Shown in pieces: positions 29,173 to 43,293 of a stretch of 64,000 nt of DNA (its first letter is position 1; each line of letters opens with the position of its first letter). The notes under the pieces were generated by a model. That model was not told the DNA's origin. It was given only the letters and a program-made list of their open reading frames with translations, and made no database searches. Origin of the DNA: Loripinus fragilis (taxonomy: Eukaryota; Mollusca; Bivalvia; Lucinida; Lucinidae); NCBI GenBank assembly GCA_964019695.1, contig CAXHUL010000530.1:62001-126000 (forward strand), in the 5' to 3' direction. A program made the position numbers and the translations under genes.

Positions 29173-32100
29173 TAGTTACTACAAGAACAACAACTATAGT
29201 TACAACAAGAACAACAACTATAGTTACTACTACAACAGAAACTATAGTTACTAAAAGAACATCAACTATAGTTACTACTACAACAACAACTATAGTTACT
29301 ACTAAAACAACAACTATAGTTACTACAAGAACAACAGCTGCAGATACTACAAGAACAACAACTATAGTTACTACTACCAAAACAACTATAGTTACTTCAG
29401 CAACAACAGCTGCAGTTTCTATTACAACAACCACTATAGTTACTACTACAACAACAACTTTAGTTACTACTACAACAACAACTATAGTTACTACAAGAAC
29501 AACGACTATAGTTACTAAAAGAACAACAACTATAGTTACAACAAGAACAACAACTATAGTTACTACAATAACAACAGCTGCAGTTACTATTACAACAACA
29601 ACAACTATAGTTACTATAAGAACAACAACTATAGTTATTACTACAACAACTATAGTTACTACAAGAACAACAACTATAGTTACTACTACAACAACAACTA
29701 TAGTTACTACAAGAACAACAACTATAGTTACTACTACAACAACTATAGTTACTACAAGAACAAGAACTATAGTTACTACCAGAACAACAACTATAGTTAC
29801 TACTACAACTAAAAACTATAGTTACTACTAGAACAACAACTATAGTTACAATTAGAACAACAACTATAGTTGATTCTACAACAACAACTATAGTTACTAC
29901 AACAACTATAGTTACTACAAGAACAACAACTATACTTACTACAAGAACAACAACTATAGTTACTACTACATTAACAACTATAGTAACTACAAGAACAACA
30001 ACTGTAGTTACAACAAGAACAACAACTATAGTTACTAAAAGAACAACAACTATAGTTACTAAAAGAACAACAACTATAATTACTACTACAACAACTATAG
30101 TTACTACAAGAACAACAACTATAGTTACTACAAGAACAACAACTCTAGTTACTTCAAAAACAACAGCTGCAGTTACTACTACAGCGACAGCTATAGTTGC
30201 TTCAAGAACAACAACTATAGTTACTACGAGAACAACAACTATAGTTACTACTACAACAAAAAACTATAGTTACTACAAGAACAACAACTATAGTTACAAT
30301 TAGAACAACAACTATAGTTACTTCTACAACAACAAATATAGTTACTACAACAACAACTATAGTTACTACAAGAACAACAACTATAGTTACTACAAGAAAA
30401 ACAACTATAGTTACTACTACAACAACAAATATAGTTACTACAAGAACAACAACTCTAGTTACTTCAAAAACAACAGCTGCAGTTACTACTACAGCGACAG
30501 CTATAGTTGCTTCAAGAACAACAACTATAGTTACTACAAGAACAACAACAATAGTTACTACTACAACAACAACTATAGTTACTACAAGAACAACAACTAT
30601 AGTTACTACTACAACAAAAAACTATAGTTACTACAAGAACAACAACTATAGTTACAATTAGAACAACAACTATAGTTACTTCTACAACAACAAATATAGT
30701 TACTACAACAACAACTATAGTTACTACAAGAACAACAACTATAGTTACTACTACAACAACAAATATAGTTACTACAAGAACAACAACTATAGTTACAACA
30801 CGAACAACAACTATAGTTACTAAAAGAACAACAACTATAGTTACTAAAAGAACAACAACTATAGTTACTACTACAACAACAACTATAGTTACTACTAAAA
30901 CAACACCTATAGTTATTACAAGAACCACAGCTGCAGATACTACAAGAAAAACAACTATAGTTACTACCAGAACAACAACTATAGTTACTACTACAACAAG
31001 AAACTGTAGTTACTACAAGAACAACAACTATAGTAACAATTAGAACAACAACTATAGTTACTTCTACAACAACAACTATAGTTACTACAACAACTATAGT
31101 TACTACAAGAACAACAACTATACTTACTACAAGAACAACAACTATAGTTACTACTACATTAACAACTATAGTAACTACAAGAACAATAACTATAGTTACA
31201 ACAAGAACAACAACTATAGTTACTAAAAGAACAACAACTATAGTTACTACTTCAACAACTATAGTTACTACAAGAACAACAACTATAGTTACTACAAGAA
31301 CAACAACTCTAGTTACTTCAAAAACAACAGCTGCAGTTACTACTACAGCGACAGATATAGTTGCTTCAAGAACAACAACTATAGTTACTACAAGAACAAC
31401 AACTATAGTTACTACTACAACAAAAAAACTATAGTTACTACAAGAACAACAACTATAGTTACAATTAGAACAACAACTATAGTTACTTCTACAACAACAA
31501 ATATAGTTACTACAACAACAACTATAGTTACTACAAGAACAACAACTATAGTTACTACAAGAACAACAACTATAGTTACTACTACAACAACAAATATAGT
31601 TACTACAAGAACAACAACTCTAGTTACTTCAAAAACAACAGCTGCAGTTACTACTACAGCGACAGCTATAGTTGCTTCAAGAACAACAACTATAGTTACT
31701 ACAAGAACAACAACTATAGTTACTACTACAACAACAACTATAGTTACTACAAGAACAACAACTATAGTTACTACTGCAACAAAAAACTATAGTTACTACA
31801 AGAACAACAACTATAGTTACAATTAGAACAACAACTATAGTTTCTTCTACAACAACAAATATAGTTACTACAACAACAACTATAGTTACTACAATAACAA
31901 CAACTATAGTTACTACAAGAACAACAACTATAGTTACTACTACAACAAAAAACTATAGTTACTACAAGAACAACAACTATAGTTACAATTAGAACAACAA
32001 CTATAGTTACTTCTACAACAACAACTATAGTTACTACAACAACTATAGTTACTACAAGAACAACAACTATACTTACTAAAAGAACAACAACTATAGTTAC

Positions 32101-32407
32101 TACAAGAACAACAACTTTACTTACTACTACAACAACAACTATAGTTACTACAAGAACAACAACTATAGTTACACCAAGAACAACAACTATAGTTACTACT
32201 ATAACAAAAACTATAGTTACTACAAGAACAACAACTATAGTTACTACAAGAACAACAACTATAGTTACAACAAGAACAACAACTATAGTTACTATTACAA
32301 CAAAAACTATAGTTACTACAAGAACAACAACTATAGTTAACACACGAACAAAAACTATAGTTACTACAAGAACAACAGCTGCAGTTACTATTACAACAAC
32401 AACTATA
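29173..32407 (+). repeat. 24-bp satellite array, block II (between two MITE copies)
   Basis: 3,235 bp of the same satellite. Its first 2.9 kb repeats at the start of block III (offset 4,089). Its last 0.3 kb repeats the left flank of MITE copy 2 (28003-28318). Block II was therefore created by the tandem duplication and joins one unit's end to the next unit's start at about 32080-32103. An A7 variant of the usual A6 tract occurs near 31423 and again near 35512. Confidence 0.96.
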
Positions 32408-32433
32408 TACTTAACGCCAGTAAAAACGCAACT
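32408..32433 (+). repeat. 5' terminal inverted repeat of MITE copy 3
   Basis: Same sequence as 28319-28344, preceded by TA at 32406-32407. Confidence 0.87.
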
Positions 32434-33235
32434 TTAACAGTATAACCATACTCGAGATTTGATACTATTTTATCCTTCTAATACAATAAAAGCATAAACC
32501 TATGGTCGCGATATCAAGCCAATACTCTTTTGGCGCAGATAAAGCCGTCCAGATAAGTCAGGCTGTATTGTTTGATAAAGGGACACAACTTGAACTTTGA
32601 CACAAAAACTGCAAAATCACCTTATTAATCTGGATGTCAGATCTTCATTATGAATGGCTCTTTTGGATTCAAATTTTCGAAAATGTTCAATATTGCTCTA
32701 CTTTCTATGCACACGCAACATATTTTTTTGTCTTGAAGTTTTGACCTTCAAAATTATCATCAAAGTTTCAGCATGAAAACCGGAAGTTAACGAAAATGCA
32801 ACACTTTCGATGGCAAATATTGCGATAAATGATAACCCTAGGTTATAACCTTACAACTTACGTATGCCGATATTTAAATGATTCAGTTTAATTGAAACTT
32901 AAGTGATTTCTCAAATTTTTGGGAAATTTCACGAAAAATGAAATTTAAAACATAAATTTTAGGTCCTTCCAGCAAAGTGAATTTTGTGTTGTAAACCGTT
33001 TTCTTGTTTGTTTGAGTGAAACGCATTACTTGCACGCTGAAATTGAATAAAATTTCAAGATTTAATATGGTTACCAAAAAATTCGATGAATTTGTCATTT
33101 TTCACCAAAAATTTTGGCAGAAGTGTGCAATCGAGCTCAAGTTTTGGTAAAACGTTCTCCTACGTTAGGGACGCTTGTTAGTACAAAGACAAAGTGTATT
33201 AAGCTGATATTTATAGAAAAAATAACACTTGTACC

Positions 33236-33261
33236 AGTTGCGTTTTTAATGGCTTTAAGTA
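33236..33261 (-). repeat. 3' terminal inverted repeat of MITE copy 3
   Basis: Same sequence as 29147-29172, followed by TA at 33262-33263. Confidence 0.87.
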
Positions 33262-36200
33262 TAGTTACTACAAGAACAACAACTATAGTTACAACAAGAA
33301 CAACAACTATAGTTACTACTACAACAGAAACTATAGTTACTAAAAGAACATCAACTATAGTTACTACTACAACAACAACTATAGTTACTACTAAAACAAC
33401 AACTATAGTTACTACAAGAACAACAGCTGCAGATACTACAAGAACAACAACTATAGTTACTACTACCAAAACAACTATAGTTACTTCAGCAACAACAGCT
33501 GCAGTTTCTATTACAACAACCACTATAGTTACTACTACAACAACAACTTTAGTTACTACTACAACAACAACTATAGTTACTACAAGAACAACGACTATAG
33601 TTACTAAAAGAACAACAACTATAGTTACAACAAGAACAACAACTATAGTTACTACAATAACAACAACTGCAGTTACTATTACAACAACAACAACTATAGT
33701 TACTATAAGAACAACAACTATAGTTATTATTACAACAACTATAGTTACTACAAGAACAACAACTATAGTTACTACTACAACAACAACTATAGTTACTACA
33801 AGAACAACAACTATAGTTACTACTACAACAACTATAGTTACTACAAGAACAAGAACTATAGTTACTACCAGAACAACAACTATAGTTACTACTACAACTA
33901 AAAACTATACTTACTACTAGAACAACAACTATAGTTACAATTAGAACAACAACTATAGTTGATTCTACAACAACAACTATAGTTACTACAACAACTATAG
34001 TTACTACAAGAACAACAACTATACTTACTACAAGAACAACAACTATAGTTACTACTACATTAACAACTATAGTAACTACAAGAACAACAACTGTAGTTAC
34101 AACAAGAACAACACCTATAGTTACTAAAAGAACAACAACTATAGTTACTAAAAGAACAACAACTATAGTTACTACTACAACAACTATAGTTACTACAAGA
34201 ACAACAACTATAGTTACTACAAGAACAACAACTCTAGTTACTTCAAAAACAACAGCTGCAGTTACTACTACAGCGACAGCTATAGTTGCTTCAAGAACAA
34301 CAACTATAGTTACTACGAGAACAACAACTATAGTTACTACTACAACAAAAAACTATAGTTACTACAAGAACAACAACTATAGTTACAATAAGAACAACAA
34401 CTATAGTTACTTCTACAACAACAAATATAGTTACTACAACAACAACTATAGTTACTACAAGAACAACAACTATAGTTACTACAAGAAAAACAACTATAGT
34501 TACTACTACAACAACAAATATAGTTACTACAAGAACAACAACTCTAGTTACTTCAAAAACAACAGCTGCAGTTACTACTACAGCGACAGCTATAGTTGCT
34601 TCAAGAACAACAACTATAGTTACTACAAGAACAACAACAATAGTTACTACTACAACAACAACTATAGTTACTACAAGAACAACAACTATAGTTACTACTA
34701 CAACAAAAAACTATAGTTACTACAAGAACAACAACTATAGTTACAATTAGAACAACAACTATAGTTACTTCTACAACAACAAATATAGTTACTACAACAA
34801 CAACTATAGTTACTACAAGAACAACAACTATAGTTACTACTACAACAACAAATATAGTTACTACAAGAACAACAACTATAGTTACAACACGAACAACAAC
34901 TATAGTTACTAAAAGAACAACAACTATAGTTACTAAAAGAACAACAACTATAGTTACTACTACAACAACAACTATAGTTACTACTAAAACAACACCTATA
35001 GTTACTACAAGAACCACAGCTGCAGATACTACAAGAAAAACAACTATAGTTACTACCAGAACAACAACTATAGTTACTACTACAACAAGAAACTGTAGTT
35101 ACTACAAGAACAACAACTATAGTAACAATTAGAACAACAACTATAGTTACTTCTACAACAACAACTATAGTTACTACAACAACTATAGTTACTACAAGAA
35201 CAACAACTATACTTACTACAAGAACAACAACTATAGTTACTACTACATTAACAACTATAGTAACTACAAGAACAACAACTATAGTTACAACAAGAACAAC
35301 AACTATAGTTACTAAAAGAACAACAACTATAGTTACTACTTCAACAACTATAGTTACTACAAGAACAACAACTATAGTTACTACAAGAACAACAACTCTA
35401 GTTACTTCAAAAACAACAGCTGCAGTTACTACTACAGCGACAGCTATAGTTGCTTCAAGAACAACAACTATAGTTACTACAAGAACAACAACTATAGTTA
35501 CTACTACAACAAAAAAACTATAGTTACTACAAGAACAACAACTATAGTTACAATTAGAACAACAACTATAGTTACTTCTACAACAACAAATATAGTTACT
35601 ACAACAACAACTATAGTTACTACAAGAACAACAACTATAGTTACTACAAGAACAACAACTATAGTTACTACTACAACAACAAATATAGTTACTACAAGAA
35701 CAACAACTCTAGTTACTTCAAAAACAACAGCTGCAGTTACTACTACAGCGACAGCTATAGTTGCTTCAAGAACAACAACTATAGTTACTACAAGAACAAC
35801 AACTATAGTTACTACTACAACAACAACTATAGTTACTACAAGAACAACAACTATAGTTACTACTACAACAAAAAACTATAGTTACTACAAGAACAACAAC
35901 TATAGTTACAATTAGAACAACAACTATAATTTCTTCTACAACAACAAATATAGTTACTACAACAACAACTATAGTTACTACAATAACAACAACTATAGTT
36001 ACTACAAGAACAACAACTATAGTTACTACTACAACAAAAAACTATAGTTACTACAAGAACAACAACTATAGTTACAATTAGAACAACAACTATAGTTACT
36101 TCTACAACAACAACTATAGTTACTACAACAACTATAGTTACTACAAGAACAACAACTATACTTACTAAAAGAACAACAACTATAGTTACTACTACATTAA

Positions 36201-39200
36201 CAACTATAGTAACTACAAGAACAACAACTATAGTTACAACAAGAACAACAACTATAGTTACTAAAAGAACAACAACTATAGTTACTAAAAGAACAACAAA
36301 TATAGTTACTACTACAACAACTATAGTTACTACAAGAACAACAACTATAGTTACTACAAGAACAACAACTCTAGTTACTTCAAAAACAACAGCTGCAGTT
36401 TCTACTACAGCGACAGCTATAGTTGCTTCAAGAACAACAACTATAGTTACTACAAGAACAACAACTATAGTTACTACTACAACAAAAAACTATAGTTACT
36501 ACAAGAACAACAACTATAGTTACAATTAGAACAACAACTATAGTTACTTCTACAACAACAAATATAGTTACTACAACAACAACTATAGTTACTACAAGAA
36601 CAACAACTATAGTTACTACAAGAACAACAACTATAGTTACTACTACAACAACAAATATAGTTACTACAAGAACAAAAACTATAGTTACTTCAAAAACAAC
36701 AGCTGCAGTTACTACTACAGCGACAGCTATAGTTGCTTCTAGAACAACAACTATAGTTACTACAAGAACAACAACTATAGTTACTACTACAACAACAACT
36801 ATAGTTACTACAAGAACAACAACTATAGTTACTACTACAACAAAAAACTATAGTTACTACAAGAACAACAACTATAGTTACAATTAGAACAACAACTATA
36901 GTTACTTCTACAACAACAAATATAGTTACTACATCAACAACTATAGTTACTACAAGAACAACAACTATAGTTACTACAAGAACAACAACTATAGTTACTA
37001 CTACAACAACAAATATAGTTACTACAAGAACAACAACTATAGTTACAACACGAACAACAACTATAGTTACTAAAAGAACAACAACTATAGTTACTAAATA
37101 AACAACAACTATAGTTACTCCTACAACAACAACTATAGTTACTACTAAAACAACACCTATTTTTACTACAAGAACCACAGCTGCAGATACTACAAGAACA
37201 ACAACTATAGTTACTACTACCACAACAACTATAGTTTCTTCAGCAACAACAGCTGCAGTTTCTACTACAACAACCACTATAGTTACTACTACAACAACAA
37301 CTTTAGTTACTACTACAACAATAACTATAGTTACTACAAGAACAACGACTATAGTTACTTAAAGAACACGGCTGCAGTTACCACTACAACAACAACTATA
37401 GTAACTACAAGAACAACAACTACAGTTACAACAAGAACAACAACTATAGTTACTACAATAACAACAGCTGCAGTTACTATTACAACAACAACTATAGTTA
37501 CTATAAGAACAACAACTATAGTTACTACTACAACAACTATAGTTACTAAAAGAACAACAACTATAGTTATTACTAAATTAAAAACTAAAGTTACTACAAG
37601 AATAACACTCTAGTTACTACAAAAACAACAGCTGCAGTTACTACTTCAGCGACAGCTATAGTTGCTACAAGAACATCAACTATAGTTACTACAAGAACAA
37701 CAACTATAGTAACTACTACAACAACAACTATAGTTACTACAAGAACAACAACTATAGTTACTATTACAACAAAAAACTATAGTTACTACAAGAACAAATA
37801 CTATAGTTACAATTAAAACAACAACTATAGTTACTTCTACAACAACAACTATAGTTACTACAACAACAGAACAACAACTATAGTTACTACTAAATTAACA
37901 ACTAAGTTACTTCAAGAACAACAACTCTAGTAACTACAAAAACAACAGCTGCAGTTACTACTACAGCGACAGCTATAGTTGCTACAAGAACAACAACTAT
38001 AGTTACTAAAAGAACAACAACTATAGTTACTAAAAGAACAACAACTATAGTTACTACTACAACATTAATTATAGTTACTAAAAGAACAACAACTATAGTT
38101 ACAACAAGAACAACAACTATAGTTACTACTACAACAAAAACTATAGTTACTAAAAGAATATCAACTATAGTTACTACTACAACAACAACTATAGTTACTA
38201 CTAAAACAACAACTATAGTTACTACAAGAACAACAGCTGCAGATACTACAAGAACAACAACTATAGTTACTACTACCAAAACAACTATAGTAACTTCAGC
38301 AACAACAGCTGCAGTTTCTACTACAACAACCACTATAGTTACTATTACAACAACAACTTTAGTTACTACAAGAACAACGACTATAGTTACTAAAAGAACA
38401 ACAACTATAGTTACAACAAGGACAACAACTATAGTTACTGAAATAACAACAGCTGCAGTTACTATTATAACAACAACAACTATAGTTACTATAAGAACAA
38501 CAACTATAGTTACTACTACAACAACTATAGTTACTACAAGAACAACAACTATAGTTATTACTAAATTAACAACTAAAGTTACTACAATAATAACAACTCT
38601 AGTTACTACAAAAACAACAGCTGCAGTTACTACTTCAACGACAGCTATAGTTGCTACAAGACCAACAACTATAGTTACTACAAGAACAACAACTATAGTT
38701 ACTACTACAACAACAACTATAGTTACTACAAGAACAACAACTATTGTTACTACTACAACAAAAAACTATAGTTACTACAAGAACAAATACTATAGTTACA
38801 ATTAGAACAAAAACTATAGTTACTTCTACAACAACAACTATAGTAACTACAAGAACAACAACTATAAGTACAACAAGAACAACAGCTGCATTTACTATTA
38901 CAACAACAACTATAGTTACTATAAGAACAACAACTATAGTTACTACTACAACAACTATAGTTACTACAAGAACAACAACTATAGTTACTACTAAATTAAC
39001 AACTAAACTTACTACAAAAACAACAACTCTAGTTACTACTAAATTAACAACTAAAGTTACTACTACAGCGACAGCTATAGTTGCTACAAGAACAACAACT
39101 ATAGTTACTACAAGAACAACAACTTTACTTACTACTACAACAACAACTATAGTTACTACAAGAACAACAACTATAGTTACACCAAGAACAACAACTATAG

Positions 39201-39407
39201 TTACTACTATAACAAAAACTATAGTTACTACAAGAACAACAACTATAGTTACTACAAGAACAACAACTATAGTTACAACAAGAACAACAACTATAGTTAC
39301 TATTACAACAAAAACTATAGTTACTACAAGAACAACAACTATAGTTAACACACGAACAAAAACTATAGTTACTACAAGAACAACAGCTGCAGTTACTATT
39401 ACAACAA

Positions 39408-39422
39408 CAACTATAATTACTA
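39408..39422 (+). other. Empty (pre-insertion) site of the MITE, variant
   Basis: Uninterrupted homologue of the insertion site with TA at 39414-39415. A private change gives CTATAATT in place of CTATAGTT. The surrounding 38.6-39.7 kb block shares the uncommon ACTTTACTTACTAC variant with the left flank of the inserts, so this block type looks closest to the one the element entered. Confidence 0.8.
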
Positions 39423-42400
39423 CAAGAACAACAACTATAGTTACAACAAGAACAACAACTATAGTTACTACTACAACAGAAACTATAGTTACTAAAAGAA
39501 CATCAACTATAGTTACTACTACAACAACAACTATAGTTACTACTAAAACAACAACTATAGTTACTACAAGAACAACAGCTGCAGATACTACAAGAACAAC
39601 AAATATAGTTACTACTACCAAAACAACTATAGTTACTTCAGCAACAACAGCTGCAGTTTCTACTACAACAACCACTATAGTTACTACTACAACAACAACT
39701 TTAGTTACTACTACAACAACAACTATAGTTACTACAAGAACAACGACTATAGTTACTAAAAGAACAACAACTATAGTTACAACAAGAACAACAACTATAG
39801 TTAGTACAATAACAACAGCTGCAGTTACTATTACAACAACAACAACTATAGTTAATATAAGAACAACAACTATAGTTATTACTACAACAACTATAGTTAC
39901 TACAAGAACAACAACTATAGTTACTACTACAACAACAACTATAGTTACTTCTACAACAACTATAGTTACTTCTACAACAAAAAACTATAGTTATTACAAG
40001 AACAACAACTATAGTTACAATTAGAACAACAACTATAGTTACTTCTACAACAACAACTATAGTTACTACAACAACAACTATAGTTACTACAAGAACAACA
40101 ACTATAGTTACTACAAGAACAACAACTATAGTTACTACTACAACAACAACTAAAGTTACTACAAGAACAACAACTATAGTTACAACAAGAACAACAACTA
40201 TAGTTACTAAAAGAACAACAACTATAGTTACTAAAAGAACAACAACTATAGTTACTACTACAACAACCACTATAGTTACTACAAGAACAACAACTATAGT
40301 TACCACAAGAACAACAACTATAGTTACTACAATAACAACAGCTGCAGTTACTATTCCAACAACAACTATAGTTACTATAAGAACAGCAACTATAGTATCT
40401 ACTACAACAACTATAGTTACTACAAGAACAACAACTATAGTTACTACTAAATTAACAACTAAAGTTACTACAAGAACAACAACTCTAGTTACTACAAAAA
40501 CAACAGCTGCAGTTACTACTACAGCGACAGCTATAGTTGCTAAAAGAACAACAACTATAGTTACTACAAGAACAACAACTATAGTTACTACTACAACAAC
40601 AACTATAGTTACTACTACAGCAACAACTATAGTTGCAACAAGAACAACAACTATAGTTACTACTACAACAAAAACTATAGTTACTAAAAGAACAACAACT
40701 ATAGTTACTACTACTACAACAACTATAGTTACTACTAAAACAACAACTATAGTTACTACAAGAACAACAGCTGCATATACTACAAGAACAACAACTATAG
40801 TTACTACTACCAAAACAACTATAGTTACTTCAGCAACAACAGCTGCATGGTCTACTACAACAACCACGATAGTTACTACTACAACAACAACTATAGTTAC
40901 TACAAGAACAACAACTATAGTTACTACAAGAACAACAACTATAGTTACTACTACAACAACAACTAAAGTTACTACAAGAACAACAACTATAGTTACAACA
41001 AGAACAACAACTATAGTTACTAAAAGAACAACAACTATAGTTACTAAAAGAACAACAACTATAGTTACTACTACAACAACAACTATAGTTACTACAAGAA
41101 CAACAACTATAGTTACAACAAGAACAACAACTATAGTTACTACAATAACAACAGCTGCAGTTACTATTACAACAACAACTATAGTTACTATAAGAACAAC
41201 AACTATAGTAACTACTACAACAACTATAGTTACTACAAGAACAACAACTATAGTTACTACTAAATTAACAACTAAAGTTACTACAAGAACAACAACTCTA
41301 GTTACTACAAAAACAACAGCTGCAGTTACTACTACAGCGACAGCTATAGTTGCTACAAGAACAACAACTATAGTTACTACAAGAACAACAACTATAGTTA
41401 CTACTACAACAACAACTATAGTTACTACAAGAACAACGACTATAGTTACTAAAAGAACAACAACTATAGTTACAACAAGAACAACAACTATAGTTACTAC
41501 AATAACAACAGCTGCAGTTACTATTACAACAACAACAACTATAGTTACTACAACAACAACTATAGTTACTACAAGAACAACAACTATAGTTACTACAAGA
41601 ACAACAACTATAGTTACTACTACATTAACAACTATAGTAACTACAATAACAACAACTATAGTTACAACAAGAACAACAACTATAGTTACTAAAAGAACAA
41701 CAACTATAGTTACTACTACAACAACAACTATAGTTACTACAAGAACAACAACTATAGTTACAGCCAGAACAACAACTATAGTTACTACAATAACAACAGC
41801 TGCAGTTACTATTACAACAACAACTATAGTTACTATAAGAACACACAACTATAGTTACTACTACAACAACTATAGTTACTACAAGAACAACAACTAGAGT
41901 TACTACTAAATTAACAACTAAAGTTACTACAAGAACAACAACTCTAGTTACTTCAAAAACAACAGCTGCAGTTACTACTACAGCGACAGCTATAGTTGCT
42001 TCAAGAACAACAACTATAGTTACTACAAGAACAACAACTATAGTTACTACTACAACAACAACTATAGTTACTACAAGAACAACAACTATAGTTACTACCA
42101 CAACAAAAAACTATAGTTACTACAAGAACAACAACTATAGTTACAATTAGAACAACAACTATAGTTACTTCTACAACAACAACTATAGTTACTACAACAA
42201 CAACTATAGTTACTACAAGAACAACAACTATAGTTACTACAAGAACAACAACTATATTTACTACTACAACAACAAATGTAGTTACTACAAGAACAACAAC
42301 TATAGTTACAACAAGAACAAGAACTATAGTTACTACAAGAACAACAACTATAGTTGCTTAAAGAACAACAACTATAGTTACTACTACAACAACAACTATA

Positions 42401-43278
42401 GTTACTACTAAAACAACAACTATAGTTACTACAAGAACAACAGCTGCAGATACTACAAGAACAACAACTATAGTTACTACTTCCACAACAACTATAGTTT
42501 CTTCAGCAACAACAGCTGTAGTTTCTACTACAACAACAACTATAGTTACTACAAGAACAACAACTATAGTTACTACTACAACAACAACTATAGTTACTAC
42601 AAGAACAACAACTATTGTTACTACTACAACAAAAAACTATAGTTACTACAAGAACAAATACTATAGTTACAATTAGAACAAAAACTATAGTTACTTCTAC
42701 AACAACAACTATAGTAACTACAAGAACAACAACTATAGTTACAACTAGAACAACAGCTGCATTTACTATTACAACAACAACTCTAGTTACTATAAGAACA
42801 ACAACTATAGTTACTACTACAACAACTATAGTTACTACAAGAACAACATCTATAGTTACTACTAAATTAACAACTAAAGTTACTACAAAAACAACAACTC
42901 TAGTTACTACTAAATTAACAACTAAAGTTACTACTACAGCGACAGCTATAGTTGCTACAAGAACAACAACTATAGTTACTACAAGAACAACAACTTTAGT
43001 TACTTCTACAACAACAACTATAGTTACTACAAGAACAACAACTATAGTAACACCAAGAACAACAACTATTGTTACTACTATAACAAAAACTATAGTTACT
43101 ACAAGAACAACAACTATAGTGACTACAAGAACAACAACTATAGTTACAACAAGAACAACAACTATAGTTACTATTACAACAAAAACTATAGTTACTACAA
43201 GAACAACAACTATAGTTAACAAACGAACAAAAACTATAGTTACTACAAGAACAACAGCTGCAGTTACTATTACAACAA

Positions 43279-43293
43279 CAACTATAGTTACTA
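43279..43293 (+). other. Empty (pre-insertion) site of the MITE
   Basis: Uninterrupted CAACTATAGTTACTA with TA at 43285-43286. The upstream landmark is AACAAACGAAC in place of AACACACGAAC; the downstream landmark TTACAACAAGAAC is present. Confidence 0.85.

Larger units (their letters stand above)
28003..32091 (+). repeat. 4,089-bp tandem duplication, unit A (contains MITE copy 2)
   Basis: The unit holds about 315 bp of satellite, the complete transposon and about 2.9 kb of satellite. It is repeated at 32092-36180 with a constant offset of 4,089 bp. The exchange point lies in a 24-bp stretch of identity, 32080-32103, so these boundaries are good to about 12 bp. Known differences include A/C at 29095/33184, T/C at 28625/32714 and G/A near 31775/35864. 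Confidence 0.9.
32408..33261 (+). mobile_element. MITE-like DNA transposon, copy 3 (complete, 854 bp)
   Basis: Same length, inverted repeats (32408-32433, 33236-33261), TA flanks and satellite flanks as copy 2, exactly 4,089 bp downstream. Identical flanks on both sides show it came from duplication of the array segment, not a new insertion. It differs from copy 2 at only a few bases seen (C at 32714 and C at 33184, both shared with copy 1). No transposase is encoded. The 12-bp palindrome AGGTTATAACCT is at 32840-32851. Confidence 0.88.
32092..36180 (+). repeat. 4,089-bp tandem duplication, unit B (contains MITE copy 3)
   Basis: Second unit of the pair with 28003-32091. Past its end the array continues with a CTACATTAAC monomer, whereas after unit A the sequence returns to the pre-insert flank. 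This is the pattern expected of one unequal exchange. Confidence 0.9.

Noticed and set aside
28317..29174. A 4-bp TATA target duplication instead of TA.
   Set aside because: It is possible because the target reads TATA, but it would make the element's ends asymmetric. With TA, both ends are TACTTAA inverted. I keep TA, with the ambiguity stated.
28319..33261. Three independent insertions of the element.
   Set aside because: Copies 2 and 3 share the same satellite on both sides for kilobases, and copy 1 shares the right flank, so duplication of one insertion is simpler.
39701..41848. A 715-codon minus-strand open frame as a real Val-rich membrane protein.
   Set aside because: It is the VVLVVTIV reading of the stop-free monomer. 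Equivalent frames exist on both strands across the array and are cut by A6 phase shifts elsewhere.
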